Origin: Corynebacterium sp.
GTDB taxonomy: Bacteria > Actinomycetota > Actinomycetes > Mycobacteriales > Mycobacteriaceae
Assembly (NCBI RefSeq): GCF_030532965.1
Contig: NZ_JAUNKC010000012.1
Span: 1-64,000 of the forward strand
Reading direction: 5' to 3'
Length of the DNA stretch: 64,000 bases
Each line of letters starts with the position of its first letter. The first letter of the stretch is position 1. Of the stretch, positions 28,433 to 37,391 are shown one piece after another. The translations under genes were made by a program, and so were the position numbers. Under the pieces are notes generated by a model. The model had not been told where the DNA came from. It searched no databases and worked only from the letters and a program-made list of their open reading frames with translations.

Positions 28433-30952
28433 GTGAAAATTAATCCGAAACTAGAAACCGCCGTTGCAGTCTTTCGTGACCTCGGCTGGGACACCGCTGA
28501 TCGTGCCGAAATGTGTTTCCTGCCGTTAGGAGATAAGGACCACCAAAAGGCGGCGTTAAGCGGGTTGAAATCAGGTGATCTCACGTACTGGAGCAACGGC
28601 GAACTGCGGCCAGTACCGCCACTGGCCGATATCGACCTAACGATGTTTCGCTGTTTTGCCATTCGGCTTGGGATATCCGCGAACCGCGCTCGAAGCATCG
28701 TCACACAATCTGATATGGAAGTGGTCGCAGCAGCTGTGGCCTGTCGGGACGACGATTTCGTGCGCTCATTTGCCGAAACCGTATGCAGGAAAACCAACCG
28801 TTTCGGCGAGCATAACGCCACATTCTATGGCGAGATTGCTGTCACCGCGATGTGCGTTAAGGAATTACCGCCGATTGAAAATTTTGAGTATCTCAAGGAC
28901 TGGGCAGTTTTTGCTGGCCGAAGTTTAGGCGGTGCCACTGAACCCACGTTATTTCCGCCAGAAGCACAGGACATCCCGGAAGAAATACTCCTGCCAACTG
29001 CGATCGAGCACCTTGTAGCGGCGATCGAACAGGGGGTGCGGGTATCCGGCCCGCTCGGTGCCGCGATTACTGGCATTATCGAACGCGGGTTGGTCCCGAC
29101 AGAAGGGCTCATCGGTGCTGCGATACGTGCGCTGGAAGCTAGCGTGCGGCCAAGCGATAGACGACGCTGGATCGAAATACTTACCAACTATCTTGGTTTC
29201 GAAGGCGAGACACTGTATCGCCATCGCGTGGATATATATCCGCTGATTGCCACCAGCGAATCGCTATTTGTCACCACTTTCGGCATACCGCTGCTTGCGA
29301 ACACCTCGGACAGCGGCTTAACCGATGCTGAGCTTATCGACGTCGCACTAGGTTGTCTCTATTCATCAACCTTGGCCGCGCAACGTGGCACGGTGCAGGC
29401 CTTAAGGGGTCGGCAAGCACCAAGCGTTGAGGTTCAAGCCGCACTGGCAGCTCGGCTTACGGAACTCGCACATTCAACAGACGATAAACTTGCCGACGCG
29501 GCGGGCAGGCTCCTGAACGAATGGAATATCGAAGAGGAACGGCAACCAGCCGTTGCTAACTCCGAACCTACTGTGCGTTGCTGGCAACCAACTCCGCCGA
29601 CATGGTCGCCAGCTCGATTTGAGAAAATCCCAGCAACCGTCGAATCGCTGTCGGATCTGATTCGTATCATTAGAAGCCGGGCTAGCGAATCGGACTTATA
29701 TTTCGGGCAGCTTCCCGATGATCTCATAACGGAACAACTCTCGTTAGCCATCTACGAGCTGGCTAAAAAATCGCCGACTGACCTTCAATCGGTGACGCAG
29801 ATGGTCGGCATCGAGCCGTGGTCAACCATCATTCGGGACTGGGAACGCGGCGAGTTAAAAACGAACCTGGGTGTTAAACAATATTCCATTGGTGCCGCTC
29901 GACTCGCGGCACTGATGGCAACTGTCGAAGAAAACCTGCCTGCGGTTTTGTCGGAGCCATCTTATGGTGATCTTTCCATCGATGTAGAAGATCTCATTGA
30001 GCGAATCCGCTGTTACCAAAAAGCCAACAGGCCCGTACAGGAAGCCGATTTGGCGTTAGCGCTCGCTAGGCTGCGCGAGGGTGCACTCAACGATGACGCC
30101 GCGCGGGACAGCTTCATTGCTGAACGCGGAATCCAAGACTTGGATGTAGCCGTGCGCAGTAATTCTGGTGAGATAGTAGGGATAACCGTAGGCACGATCG
30201 TTGCCAAGTATCTTAAAGATCCGTTCACGGAGGAAACCGTGACAAGTAGCAAAGAGTGGGCAAATGGAAAAACCCCTGCCGTGGTCAGCGCACCGCTATC
30301 GCTTCGGCAGAAGCCGAATCGGCTGGTGAAAAACTGTAAGTTCGCGCCGGAACCGGGCACTTTTCCGACATGGCGGGACGTGACCGCGCGCGGCTTGGTA
30401 TGGAACGCGAAAGACTTGGGGGCGGCTGCGATACTGGCTGAGCAATTCGCACGGTCATCTGAACCGCTGAGTGCTACTACTGCGATAAACTTGCTCGGCT
30501 TGCTGCGGCCTGCCGCGCACCCGGCGTCGGCGCGGGTAGCGGAGGCGGTCGATACCGCTTGGCGCCGGGGACTGTTGCTACCAGGCGTGCCGGATTTTGC
30601 AACGCTGGATTGGGCGGAGCAGAAAACCCATCTCGCGTTGTTTGCTGCGGGGTTAGCAGGCTGTGCCGAAACCGGCATGTTGGCGCTGGTGTGGCCCGTG
30701 CTTGACGACGCCTTAAGCTATGCGGCGGCACAAGCATCCGTGCCTAGCGGCACCGCAGAAATAGCGGAGGTCATGGCGCATTTTGCCCCCGATGTGCGAA
30801 GCGCGGTGGTACAAAAGATTGCACCACCGGAGTCGCTACTCGTACCAGGCCTGCGCGAATTAGCCACAAGGAGCGGAAACAGTAAAGCCGTGAAATGGGC
30901 GAAAGCTGCGGTCGCGGAGCTTGACGCTGCCTGCGAACCGAAGCGGGATTAG
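28433..30952 (+). CDS. Array paralog 9: N plus central domain protein
   Basis: 839 residues, GTG start with AAAGAAG upstream. N-domain: VFRDLGWDTADRAEMCFLPL, CFAIRLGISANRARSIV, EYLKDWAVFAGRSLGG, RRRWIEILTNYLGF. Central domain from about 388 (PPTWSPARFEKIPATVESLS), LPAVLSEPSYGDLSIDVEDL near 502, INLLGLLRPAAHPASARVAE, LLLPGVPDFATLDW near 712, then IAEVMAHFAPDVRSAV and LRELATRSGNSKAVKWAKAA at the end. Like paralog 1 it lacks the C-terminal extension, so the two ends of the array share the short form. Its N-domain is closest to paralog 8. Its stop overlaps the stop of convergent pflA. Confidence 0.85.
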   Translation: MKINPKLETAVAVFRDLGWDTADRAEMCFLPLGDKDHQKAALSGLKSGDLTYWSNGELRPVPPLADIDLTMFRCFAIRLGISANRARSIVTQSDMEVVAAAVACRDDDFVRSFAETVCRKTNRFGEHNATFYGEIAVTAMCVKELPPIENFEYLKDWAVFAGRSLGGATEPTLFPPEAQDIPEEILLPTAIEHLVAAIEQGVRVSGPLGAAITGIIERGLVPTEGLIGAAIRALEASVRPSDRRRWIEILTNYLGFEGETLYRHRVDIYPLIATSESLFVTTFGIPLLANTSDSGLTDAELIDVALGCLYSSTLAAQRGTVQALRGRQAPSVEVQAALAARLTELAHSTDDKLADAAGRLLNEWNIEEERQPAVANSEPTVRCWQPTPPTWSPARFEKIPATVESLSDLIRIIRSRASESDLYFGQLPDDLITEQLSLAIYELAKKSPTDLQSVTQMVGIEPWSTIIRDWERGELKTNLGVKQYSIGAARLAALMATVEENLPAVLSEPSYGDLSIDVEDLIERIRCYQKANRPVQEADLALALARLREGALNDDAARDSFIAERGIQDLDVAVRSNSGEIVGITVGTIVAKYLKDPFTEETVTSSKEWANGKTPAVVSAPLSLRQKPNRLVKNCKFAPEPGTFPTWRDVTARGLVWNAKDLGAAAILAEQFARSSEPLSATTAINLLGLLRPAAHPASARVAEAVDTAWRRGLLLPGVPDFATLDWAEQKTHLALFAAGLAGCAETGMLALVWPVLDDALSYAAAQASVPSGTAEIAEVMAHFAPDVRSAVVQKIAPPESLLVPGLRELATRSGNSKAVKWAKAAVAELDAACEPKRD

Positions 30953-31821
30953 TAAACGGTGAAACCCGCGTTAGCAAAAACGGCGCGGGTGTGGGCAACC
31001 GACTCGGCGGTGGGAGGGGCCACGTTTTCGAGGTTGTAGTGCAGCCCCAATTGCTGCCACTTATCTTGCCCCATGTTGTGGAAGGGGAGCACCTCAATAC
31101 GCTCGACATTGTCCTTCCACCGGGAGACAATATCGCACACCGCTTGGATATTTTCTTCGGCGTCGGTCAGGCCGGGAACTAGGACAAACCGCACCCAAAC
31201 CTTCTTACCCAGCGCATGAAGACGGTCGCCGAAATCGATCGTGGGTTGTAACTCTTGGCCAGTTACCTCTTTATACGTTTCCGGGATGCCCGATTTAACG
31301 TCGAGCAAAACCAAGTCAACTGATTCCAGATCAGCATCAGTCATATTCGCCCCGAGAAAACCAGAGGTATCGATTGCGGTATGAATTCCCGCATCGTGGA
31401 CAGCGCTCAAGATTTTTCGAGTGAAGGCGATCTGAAACAGTGGTTCGCCACCTGAGATGGTTAAACCGCCGCCGGAAGCCTGGAAAACCCGCTTATAGCG
31501 GAGGATTTTAGCGATGATATCCTCCACTTTTTCAATCGTGCCTTCCTTCATAGTCATGGTGTCAGGGTTGTGGCAGTATTGGCAGCGCAGCGGACAACCG
31601 GAGAGAAACAATGTCATCCGAGTGCCAGGCCCATCAACTGCGGTGACGAGTTCCCAGGAATGAACGAGACCGATGTCGCCGGTACGGCGGGCGTCGAAAA
31701 GCTCCGGCCTACTGAGCTCCACTGCGATATCCGTGCCGTGACCAAGCCCTTGTGCCGTTCCCCGTAATCGCGGTCCGGTACTCGGCGCCACCGTGACCGA
31801 TGTATTTACACCATCAACCAT
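30949..31821 (-). CDS. pflA: Pyruvate formate-lyase activating enzyme (radical SAM)
   Basis: 290 residues; makes the glycyl radical on pyruvate formate-lyase. The radical SAM cluster motif is CPLRCQYC, preceded by VDGPGTRMTLFLSG; GGGLTISGGEPLFQ and DVKSGIPETYKEV follow, and the C-terminal part (VWVRFVLVPGLTD; VLPFHNMGQDKW) matches PflA. About 45 residues precede the family start (GLVHSWELVTAVDGPG), longer than E. coli PflA; the ATG with GAGG 8 bases upstream supports the long form. It is the last gene of the pflB, grcA-like, pflA cluster. The last bases overlap the convergent paralog 9. Confidence 0.95.
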   Translation of the reverse strand: MVDGVNTSVTVAPSTGPRLRGTAQGLGHGTDIAVELSRPELFDARRTGDIGLVHSWELVTAVDGPGTRMTLFLSGCPLRCQYCHNPDTMTMKEGTIEKVEDIIAKILRYKRVFQASGGGLTISGGEPLFQIAFTRKILSAVHDAGIHTAIDTSGFLGANMTDADLESVDLVLLDVKSGIPETYKEVTGQELQPTIDFGDRLHALGKKVWVRFVLVPGLTDAEENIQAVCDIVSRWKDNVERIEVLPFHNMGQDKWQQLGLHYNLENVAPPTAESVAHTRAVFANAGFTVY

Positions 31822-31861
31822 GAAAAACCTCGTGTACGTTTTGTACTTAATGCATATAACC

Positions 31862-31909
31862 GGGGTGTCATCTTAAAAGCGCGAGATCCGTGTTTTAAGA
31901 AAACACCCC
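31862..31909 (-). terminator. Inverted repeat between the glycyl-radical gene and pflA
   Basis: GGGGTGT at 31862-31868 pairs with ACACCCC at 31903-31909, and inside it TTAAAA pairs with TTTTAA. A smaller hairpin GTGTTTT/AAAACAC overlaps the right arm. It may attenuate or terminate transcription before pflA. Confidence 0.5.
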
Positions 31910-31934
31910 AATGGCATAATCCCGATACAAACTG

Positions 31935-32186
31935 TTATGCGCCGTAGTGGAACGTGCGGGAAATGACGTCCTTTTGCTGTTCCTTGGTGAGTTTGACGAA
32001 GTTAACGGCGTAACCAGAAACACGAACCGTCAGATTCGGGTAGTTTTCTGGGTGCTCCATGGCATCTTCCAAAGTACCCCGATCAAGAACATTGATATTG
32101 GCGTGATACAGACCAGAACCAGCATTGTGCTCTGAGCGGGCAGCTTTCATATCGGCGAGGCGTTCGTCGAAGGATTTAGTGGACAT
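31935..32186 (-). CDS. Stand-alone glycyl-radical domain, second part of pyruvate formate-lyase
   Basis: 83 residues from ATG 32186 with AAAGGAGAA upstream. From [20 protein letters not shown] on it matches the last 60 residues of PflB and the E. coli GrcA (YfiD) protein; the radical glycine is Gly58 in [10 protein letters not shown]. The first 25 residues are a short charged helix. In E. coli GrcA rescues damaged PflB, but here the large PflB subunit itself lacks this domain, so this protein should be obligatory for activity. It lies 131 bases after pflB and 113 bases before pflA. Confidence 0.92.
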   Translation of the reverse strand: MSTKSFDERLADMKAARSEHNAGSGLYHANINVLDRGTLEDAMEHPENYPNLTVRVSGYAVNFVKLTKEQQKDVISRTFHYGA

Positions 32187-32317
32187 AGGGTGGTTTTCTC
32201 CTTTGCTAGTACTAACGGACCAAAAACAGGTGGAAGGTTTGCGGTTGCGGGCTTCACGGTGCTTCACCGTTTTCTACGAAGCTCGGAAAAGCACCTTGGG
32301 TTCGCACATTCAATTGG

Positions 32318-34408
32318 TTATTGGCTGACCCCGCAGCAAGGTGGATCGTCCATAATGAAACCGGCGTCCAAAATTCCAACGAGATTGCCGATCTGTTCAG
32401 TCTTGGTGCGACCCAAACCGGATGGGGTGATGGTATTGGTGAGCGAGATTCCGTCAAGGGCGTCTTCGTAATCAAGTTTGCCCACCGACAACATTGACGC
32501 CAGCATTCCGTGCGAATCCAGGCCGTTTTCTGGGTTTGCGCCCGGGGCGAATGGTGTGCCAGCTTCGTGACCAGATGGGAACGCACCGGTTGCTTTACCG
32601 TAGACGACATTCGACGTGATGGTAAGCACCGATTGGGTCGGAATGGCATCCCGGTACATGGGGATTTCCTTGATTTTGCTCATGATGGTGTGCACGATCG
32701 TCGCGGCGATGTCGTCCGCCCTATCGTCGTCATTGCCGTAGACCGGGAAATCGCCTTCGGTGACGTAATCAACAACCAGACCGGTTTCGTCCCGCACCGG
32801 GGTAACCTTCGCGTATCTGATTGCGGAGAGCGAGTCGGCCACGATGGAAAGCCCGGCAATGCCGCAGCCCATGGTGCGCACGATTTCGGAATCGTGGAGT
32901 GCCATTTCGATGGATTCGTAGGCGTAACGATCATGGCAATAGTGGATGATATTCAGCGCCTCAACATAGGTGCCGACTACCCAATCCAGCATGTCTTCGT
33001 ATTTCTGCCACACTTCATCGAAATCTAATGGCCCGTCGCCGGAAATAGGATCGTAGCCGTCAACTATCTGCTTGCCTGAGACCTCGTCGCGGCCACCATT
33101 GATGGCATAGAGCAAAGACTTCGCGGCATTGACGCGAGCACCGAAAAATTGCATCTGCTTGCCCACCGCCATAGGGGATACGCAGCACGCGATCGCCGCA
33201 TCGTCGCCCCACCGGTCACGAATCTGTTCGTCTGATTCGTACTGGATAGAGGATGTTTCAATGGAGATAGCGGCGCAGAAATCTTTGTAGCCTTGCGGCA
33301 GTGCTGGGTCCCAGAAGATGGTGATATTCGGTTCTGGCGCAGGCCCTAGGTTCCGTAGCGTCTGGAGCAATCGGAAGCTGGTTTTGGTGACCATGGAACG
33401 GCCATCGGTACCGAAACCGGCATCGGACCAGGTTGCCCAGTAAGGGTCGCCGGAGAAAATCTGGTCGTAGTCGATGGTGCGTAAGAACCTGACGATACGC
33501 AGTTTGATAACCAGCGCGTCGATCATTTCCTGGGCGTCCGTTTCGGTGATTCGCCCAGCGTTGAGGTCGCGCTCAAAGTAAATATCGAGGAATGCAGATA
33601 GCCGACCGATGGACATCGCGGCACCGTCCTGGCTTTTCACCGAGGCTAAATATGCAAAGTAGGTCCACTGCACGGCTTCTTGTGCAGTTCGTGCCGGCTG
33701 GGAAATATCGAAACCGTAGGCCTGAGCCATTGTTTTCAGCTTTTTCAGCGCCTTGATCTGTTCGGAGTGTTCTTCCCGGAACCTGGCCCAGTGCTCAGTG
33801 AACGGCTTGTCTGCGACGCTGTCTTTAGCGGCTTCCTTTTCTTTAATGAGGAAATCAACGCCGTATAGAGCTACCCGCCGGTAGTCGCCAATGATGCGTC
33901 CGCGGCCGTAGGCATCCGGGAGACCGGTGACGATATGTGCGGATCGGGCGGCCCGAATGCGTGGGGTGTAGATATCGAAAACCGCTTCATTATGGGTTTT
34001 ACGATATTTGGTGAAAATCTCTTTGATGTGTGGATTTGGTTCCAGTCCGGCTTCTTTGATCGCGGTTTCCACCATGCGCCATCCGCCGTTGGGCATCATG
34101 GCTCGTTTGAGTGGGGTATCGGTCTGTAATCCCACGATTACGTCGTCGTCGGCACAAATGTACCCGGCTGGAAACGCGTCAATATCGGCTGGGGTTGTAG
34201 TGTCCACGTCGTACACGCGGCGTTCGCGCTCTACTGCGAGGAAGTTTTGTTCTAGGTGGTTCCAGACCCGGAGTGTTTTTTCGGTGGGGCCTGCTAAAAA
34301 CGACTCGTCTCCGTTAAACGGTGTGTAGTTGAGTTGGATGAAGTCGCGGACATCGATGGTTTCTTGCCAGTTACCTGGGGTGAAACCCTCCCAAGCAGCG
34401 TTGCTCAC
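32318..34408 (-). CDS. pflB: Pyruvate formate-lyase large part, lacking the glycyl-radical domain
   Basis: 696 residues against about 760 in E. coli. Converts pyruvate and CoA to acetyl-CoA and formate under anaerobic conditions. The catalytic Cys pair is in IACCVSPMAVGKQMQFFGAR, and the pyruvate-binding and late motifs (FPSGHEAGTPFAPGANPENG; TITPSGLGRTKTEQIGNLVG) are intact. The protein ends in GFIMDDPPCCGVSQ, just where E. coli continues to the radical domain. In another frame just before and past the stop the sequence reads AAGSANNQLNV, which resembles the GGQHLNVNV of full-length enzymes, so an old frameshift is likely. The start is GTG with AAAGGTAG upstream; the first residues (WEGFTPGNWQ) fit the family. 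Confidence 0.95.
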   Translation of the reverse strand: MSNAAWEGFTPGNWQETIDVRDFIQLNYTPFNGDESFLAGPTEKTLRVWNHLEQNFLAVERERRVYDVDTTTPADIDAFPAGYICADDDVIVGLQTDTPLKRAMMPNGGWRMVETAIKEAGLEPNPHIKEIFTKYRKTHNEAVFDIYTPRIRAARSAHIVTGLPDAYGRGRIIGDYRRVALYGVDFLIKEKEAAKDSVADKPFTEHWARFREEHSEQIKALKKLKTMAQAYGFDISQPARTAQEAVQWTYFAYLASVKSQDGAAMSIGRLSAFLDIYFERDLNAGRITETDAQEMIDALVIKLRIVRFLRTIDYDQIFSGDPYWATWSDAGFGTDGRSMVTKTSFRLLQTLRNLGPAPEPNITIFWDPALPQGYKDFCAAISIETSSIQYESDEQIRDRWGDDAAIACCVSPMAVGKQMQFFGARVNAAKSLLYAINGGRDEVSGKQIVDGYDPISGDGPLDFDEVWQKYEDMLDWVVGTYVEALNIIHYCHDRYAYESIEMALHDSEIVRTMGCGIAGLSIVADSLSAIRYAKVTPVRDETGLVVDYVTEGDFPVYGNDDDRADDIAATIVHTIMSKIKEIPMYRDAIPTQSVLTITSNVVYGKATGAFPSGHEAGTPFAPGANPENGLDSHGMLASMLSVGKLDYEDALDGISLTNTITPSGLGRTKTEQIGNLVGILDAGFIMDDPPCCGVSQ

Positions 34409-34840
34409 GATAGTGGTTCTACCTTTCTTAAGGAAAAGTACGCATGTTCTTTGATCAGCGATTGTGGGGCCTGCGGTCGTTCGTGCTTACCCTTGACTAC
34501 ACTTTTCGACGCCCCAAGTTTCCCAAATGCCACACCGTGTCAAGCCTTTTCATTCGCTGTTGACTACGAACTCAAACTTTGGTGCGGTTGCGTCGCGCTT
34601 TAAAGCACCTGCATAACCGTGAGATTCTTTTTAACAATACACCCAATAACACTTAAAACAACATTTTCACAGATTTGTCTGATGTCCGCCCTGACCGTTG
34701 GGTATCTGAACTTTCGCTAGCATAGCTGCATAAACTTTTCAAACGTGCTTGCTGTTGGATATTTTGCCCAAAAACTAGCGATGTGGCTTTCGTTCTACAA
34801 TGTCCGATCGGGGGTATGGAGGGGTTAGCGCCGGATTGGT
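34409..34840. other. 432-bp region upstream of pflB
   Basis: It lies downstream of the methyltransferase gene and upstream of pflB, both on the minus strand, so it should hold the pflB promoter. I see no clear FNR, Rex or GlxR palindrome and no gene. A 12/13 match to the dispersed word (ACTTTTCGACGCC) is at 34501. Confidence 0.4.
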
Positions 34841-35662
34841 TTAACCCATTTGGGCTATAAAAATGGCGGTTCCTGGAAATATCTTGCCGCGAAGTGGTGA
34901 CCACTGGCCCCAGTTTTCAGTGAGATCGTCAGGCCACTCGGGCTCTAAGACGTCGATAAGCTGAAACCCGGCTGCCGTTAACGCCCGGACATGATCGCCG
35001 AAGCTGTGGTGATATTCGATGTATGTTAAATTCCCGGAGGTCGGGTCAATTTCGTGGTAGCTGTCGTCGAAATAGGGGATCGCCGCGAGTAGCCCAGCCT
35101 CGCCCGGGTCGTCGAGAAAGACCCAACGCATGGGGTGATTGGTGGCGTAGACAAACCGGCCGCCGGGTCGTAAACACCGTCCAATCGCGGCGAATAGTTC
35201 GTTAAGGTCGGCGATAAACGGGATCGCGCCGAAAACAGAAAATGCCTGATCGAACGACGCGTCCGCGAACGGAAGCCGAGCGGCGTCCGCTTGAATAAGG
35301 TGCAGGTTGCGTGGTTGATTGTGCTTTTCGACGCCAGATGTCGCCCGAAGCATATTCGCTGAAATGTCAAAGGCGGTGACAGTGGCTGCGGGGTACTGGT
35401 TGGCGAGCCATGTGGCGCACGGGGCTGAGCCGCACCCAATCTCCAAAACATGTTGACCGCTTACATCGCCGAGCAGCTGTGTGTCCTGTTCGCTTAGCAT
35501 TTCTGGGCACCAATAAAACCCAGATAGATAGTTTTTGTGTCGGTCATGGTAGTTGCGCGCATCGGCGTTCCAATGCGATTGTTGGGCGCGGGCAGCTTCG
35601 GCTGCGGAAAACTTCGTTGGTTTGGGATCCACAATGGGGGATTCTATTTGCTCTAGCTGCAT
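34841..35662 (-). CDS. Class I SAM-dependent methyltransferase
   Basis: 273 residues, cytoplasmic. The SAM-binding motif I is VLEIGCGSAPCATWLA, with the acidic strand end AFDIS next, then QADAARLPFADASFD and LRPGGRFVYATNHP. The C-terminal part (YIEYHHSFGDHVRALTAAGF) is typical of actinobacterial relatives in this family. Substrate unknown; small-molecule methyltransferases and demethylmenaquinone-like enzymes share these motifs. The ATG start has no clear ribosome site, so it may be leaderless. It carries one copy of the dispersed 13-mer at 35323. Confidence 0.88.
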   Translation of the reverse strand: MQLEQIESPIVDPKPTKFSAAEAARAQQSHWNADARNYHDRHKNYLSGFYWCPEMLSEQDTQLLGDVSGQHVLEIGCGSAPCATWLANQYPAATVTAFDISANMLRATSGVEKHNQPRNLHLIQADAARLPFADASFDQAFSVFGAIPFIADLNELFAAIGRCLRPGGRFVYATNHPMRWVFLDDPGEAGLLAAIPYFDDSYHEIDPTSGNLTYIEYHHSFGDHVRALTAAGFQLIDVLEPEWPDDLTENWGQWSPLRGKIFPGTAIFIAQMG

Positions 35663-35831
35663 AAATGGGGTAATGTTGCACGAGCGTGTCTGGGCTTTGA
35701 GTGCGTGTCGTTTTAGTAGGAGAGCGATGGCTGTGCTGAAAGCGGGATCATAATGGTCGCTGAGCAGCCATTATGAGAGAGGCGCATAACTGTCCATCAA
35801 CGATTCCTACATATTTCGGAGCACTTAACAT

Positions 35832-37292
35832 ATGACCTCCAAGAACGTCCCTCAGGTAGCCATCAACGATATTGGCTCCGCTGAGGATTTCCTCGCAGCT
35901 GTCGACGCTACCATCAAGTACTTCAACGATGGTGACATCGTCGAGGGCACCGTGGTGAAGGTTGACCACGACGAGGTTCTGCTCGACATCGGATACAAGA
36001 CCGAAGGTGTCATTCCGGTTCGCGAGCTTTCCATTAAGCACGACGTCGACCCAGATGAGGTCGTCGAAGTTGGCGATCAAATCGACGCTCTTGTTCTCAC
36101 CAAGGAGGACAAAGAAGGCCGGTTGATTCTGTCCAAGAAGCGTGCACAGTACGAGCGTGCATGGGGCGCTATCGAAGAACTCAAGGAGAAGGACGAAGCC
36201 GTTACCGGTACCGTCATCGAAGTTGTCAAGGGTGGCCTCATCCTCGACATCGGTCTCCGTGGCTTCTTGCCAGCATCTCTGGTCGAGATGCGTCGCGTCC
36301 GTGACCTGGATCCATACATCGGTCAGCAGATCGAAGCAAAGATCATCGAGCTGGACAAGCAGCGCAACAACGTTGTTCTGTCCCGCCGCGCATGGCTTGA
36401 GCAGACCCAGTCCGAGGTTCGCTCCGAGTTCCTGCATCAGCTGCAGAAGGGCCAGGTTCGCAAGGGTGTCGTTTCCTCCATCGTCAACTTCGGTGCCTTC
36501 GTTGATCTCGGCGGCGTTGACGGTCTGGTTCACGTTTCCGAACTGTCCTGGAAGCACATCGACCACCCATCTGAGGTTGTCACCGTCGGTGACGAGGTAA
36601 CCGTTGAGGTTCTGGATGTTGATCTGGACCGCGAGCGCGTTTCCCTGTCCCTGAAGGCTACCCAGGAAGATCCATGGCGCGTCTTCGCACGCACCCACGC
36701 TGTTGGCCAAATCGTCCCAGGTAAGGTCACCAAGCTGGTTCCATTCGGTGCGTTCGTTCGCGTCGAGGAAGGCATCGAGGGTCTGGTACACATCTCCGAG
36801 CTGGCTCAGCGCCACGTCGAGGTTCCAGATCAGGTTGTTGGTGTCAACGAAGAAGCTATGGTCAAGGTCATCGACATCGACCTCGAGCGTCGTCGGATTT
36901 CCCTCTCCCTCAAGCAGGCTGACGAGGACTACACCGAAGAGTTCGATCCATCCAAGTACGGTATGGCTGACTCCTACGACGAGCAGGGCAACTACATCTT
37001 CCCTGAGGGCTTCGACCCAGAGACCAACGAATGGCTCGAAGGCTTCGACGAGCAGCGTCAGGAATGGGAAGCTCGCTACGCTGAGTCGGAGCGTCGCTTC
37101 AACCTGCACACCGCTCAGATCGAGCGTAACCGGATCGCAGCAGCTGAGGCTGCCGCAGCCGGTGAACCTGCTAACTACTCTTCCGAATCCGCTGAGGCAG
37201 CTCCGGCAGCAGCAGACGAGGCAGCAGAAAGCGGTTCCCTGGCTTCCGATGAGCAGCTCGCTGCACTGCGCGAGAAGCTCGCTGGCAACTAA
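35832..37292 (+). CDS. rpsA: 30S ribosomal protein S1
   Basis: 486 residues with four S1 domains: about 35-105 (GDIVEGTVVKVDHDEVLLDI), 120-190 (VTGTVIEVVKGGLILDIG), 205-275 (RKGVVSSIVNFGAFVDLGGV) and 290-360 (VPGKVTKLVPFGAFVRVEEG). It binds mRNA leaders on the small subunit. The C-terminal 100 residues are acidic and Ala/Glu-rich, as in other Actinobacteria. Strong codon bias for C-ending optimal codons marks high expression, and it leaves a 453-codon open frame on the opposite strand that is not a gene. The start ATG follows GGAGCAC, and a strong hairpin follows the stop. Confidence 0.98.
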   Translation: MTSKNVPQVAINDIGSAEDFLAAVDATIKYFNDGDIVEGTVVKVDHDEVLLDIGYKTEGVIPVRELSIKHDVDPDEVVEVGDQIDALVLTKEDKEGRLILSKKRAQYERAWGAIEELKEKDEAVTGTVIEVVKGGLILDIGLRGFLPASLVEMRRVRDLDPYIGQQIEAKIIELDKQRNNVVLSRRAWLEQTQSEVRSEFLHQLQKGQVRKGVVSSIVNFGAFVDLGGVDGLVHVSELSWKHIDHPSEVVTVGDEVTVEVLDVDLDRERVSLSLKATQEDPWRVFARTHAVGQIVPGKVTKLVPFGAFVRVEEGIEGLVHISELAQRHVEVPDQVVGVNEEAMVKVIDIDLERRRISLSLKQADEDYTEEFDPSKYGMADSYDEQGNYIFPEGFDPETNEWLEGFDEQRQEWEARYAESERRFNLHTAQIERNRIAAAEAAAAGEPANYSSESAEAAPAAADEAAESGSLASDEQLAALREKLAGN

Positions 37293-37307
37293 TCGCTAGT
37301 TAGTAAC

Positions 37308-37346
37308 AACCCCTTCACCGACCTTTTTTGGTTGGCGAAGGGGTTA
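37308..37346 (+). terminator. Terminator hairpin of rpsA
   Basis: AACCCCTTC at 37308-37316 and GAAGGGGTT at 37338-37346 close a stem that continues inside with ACCGACC/GGTTGGC around a TTTTTT loop. The right arm is followed by ATGTGCGTTTT, a weak T tail. Confidence 0.8.
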
Positions 37347-37391
37347 TGTGCGTTTTAAATAAAACTGCAGATAGCTAAAAGAGGGAACCAA

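Noticed and set aside
3298..30952. Polymorphic toxins, nonribosomal enzymes or surface repeats for the large paralogs
   Set aside because: No signal peptide, membrane span, toxin tip, catalytic motif or regular repeat is visible; the proteins look soluble and helical.
35748..37109. 453-codon open frame on the minus strand
   Set aside because: It is exactly antisense to rpsA, whose strong codon bias removes stops on the other strand. The protein is low complexity and matches nothing.
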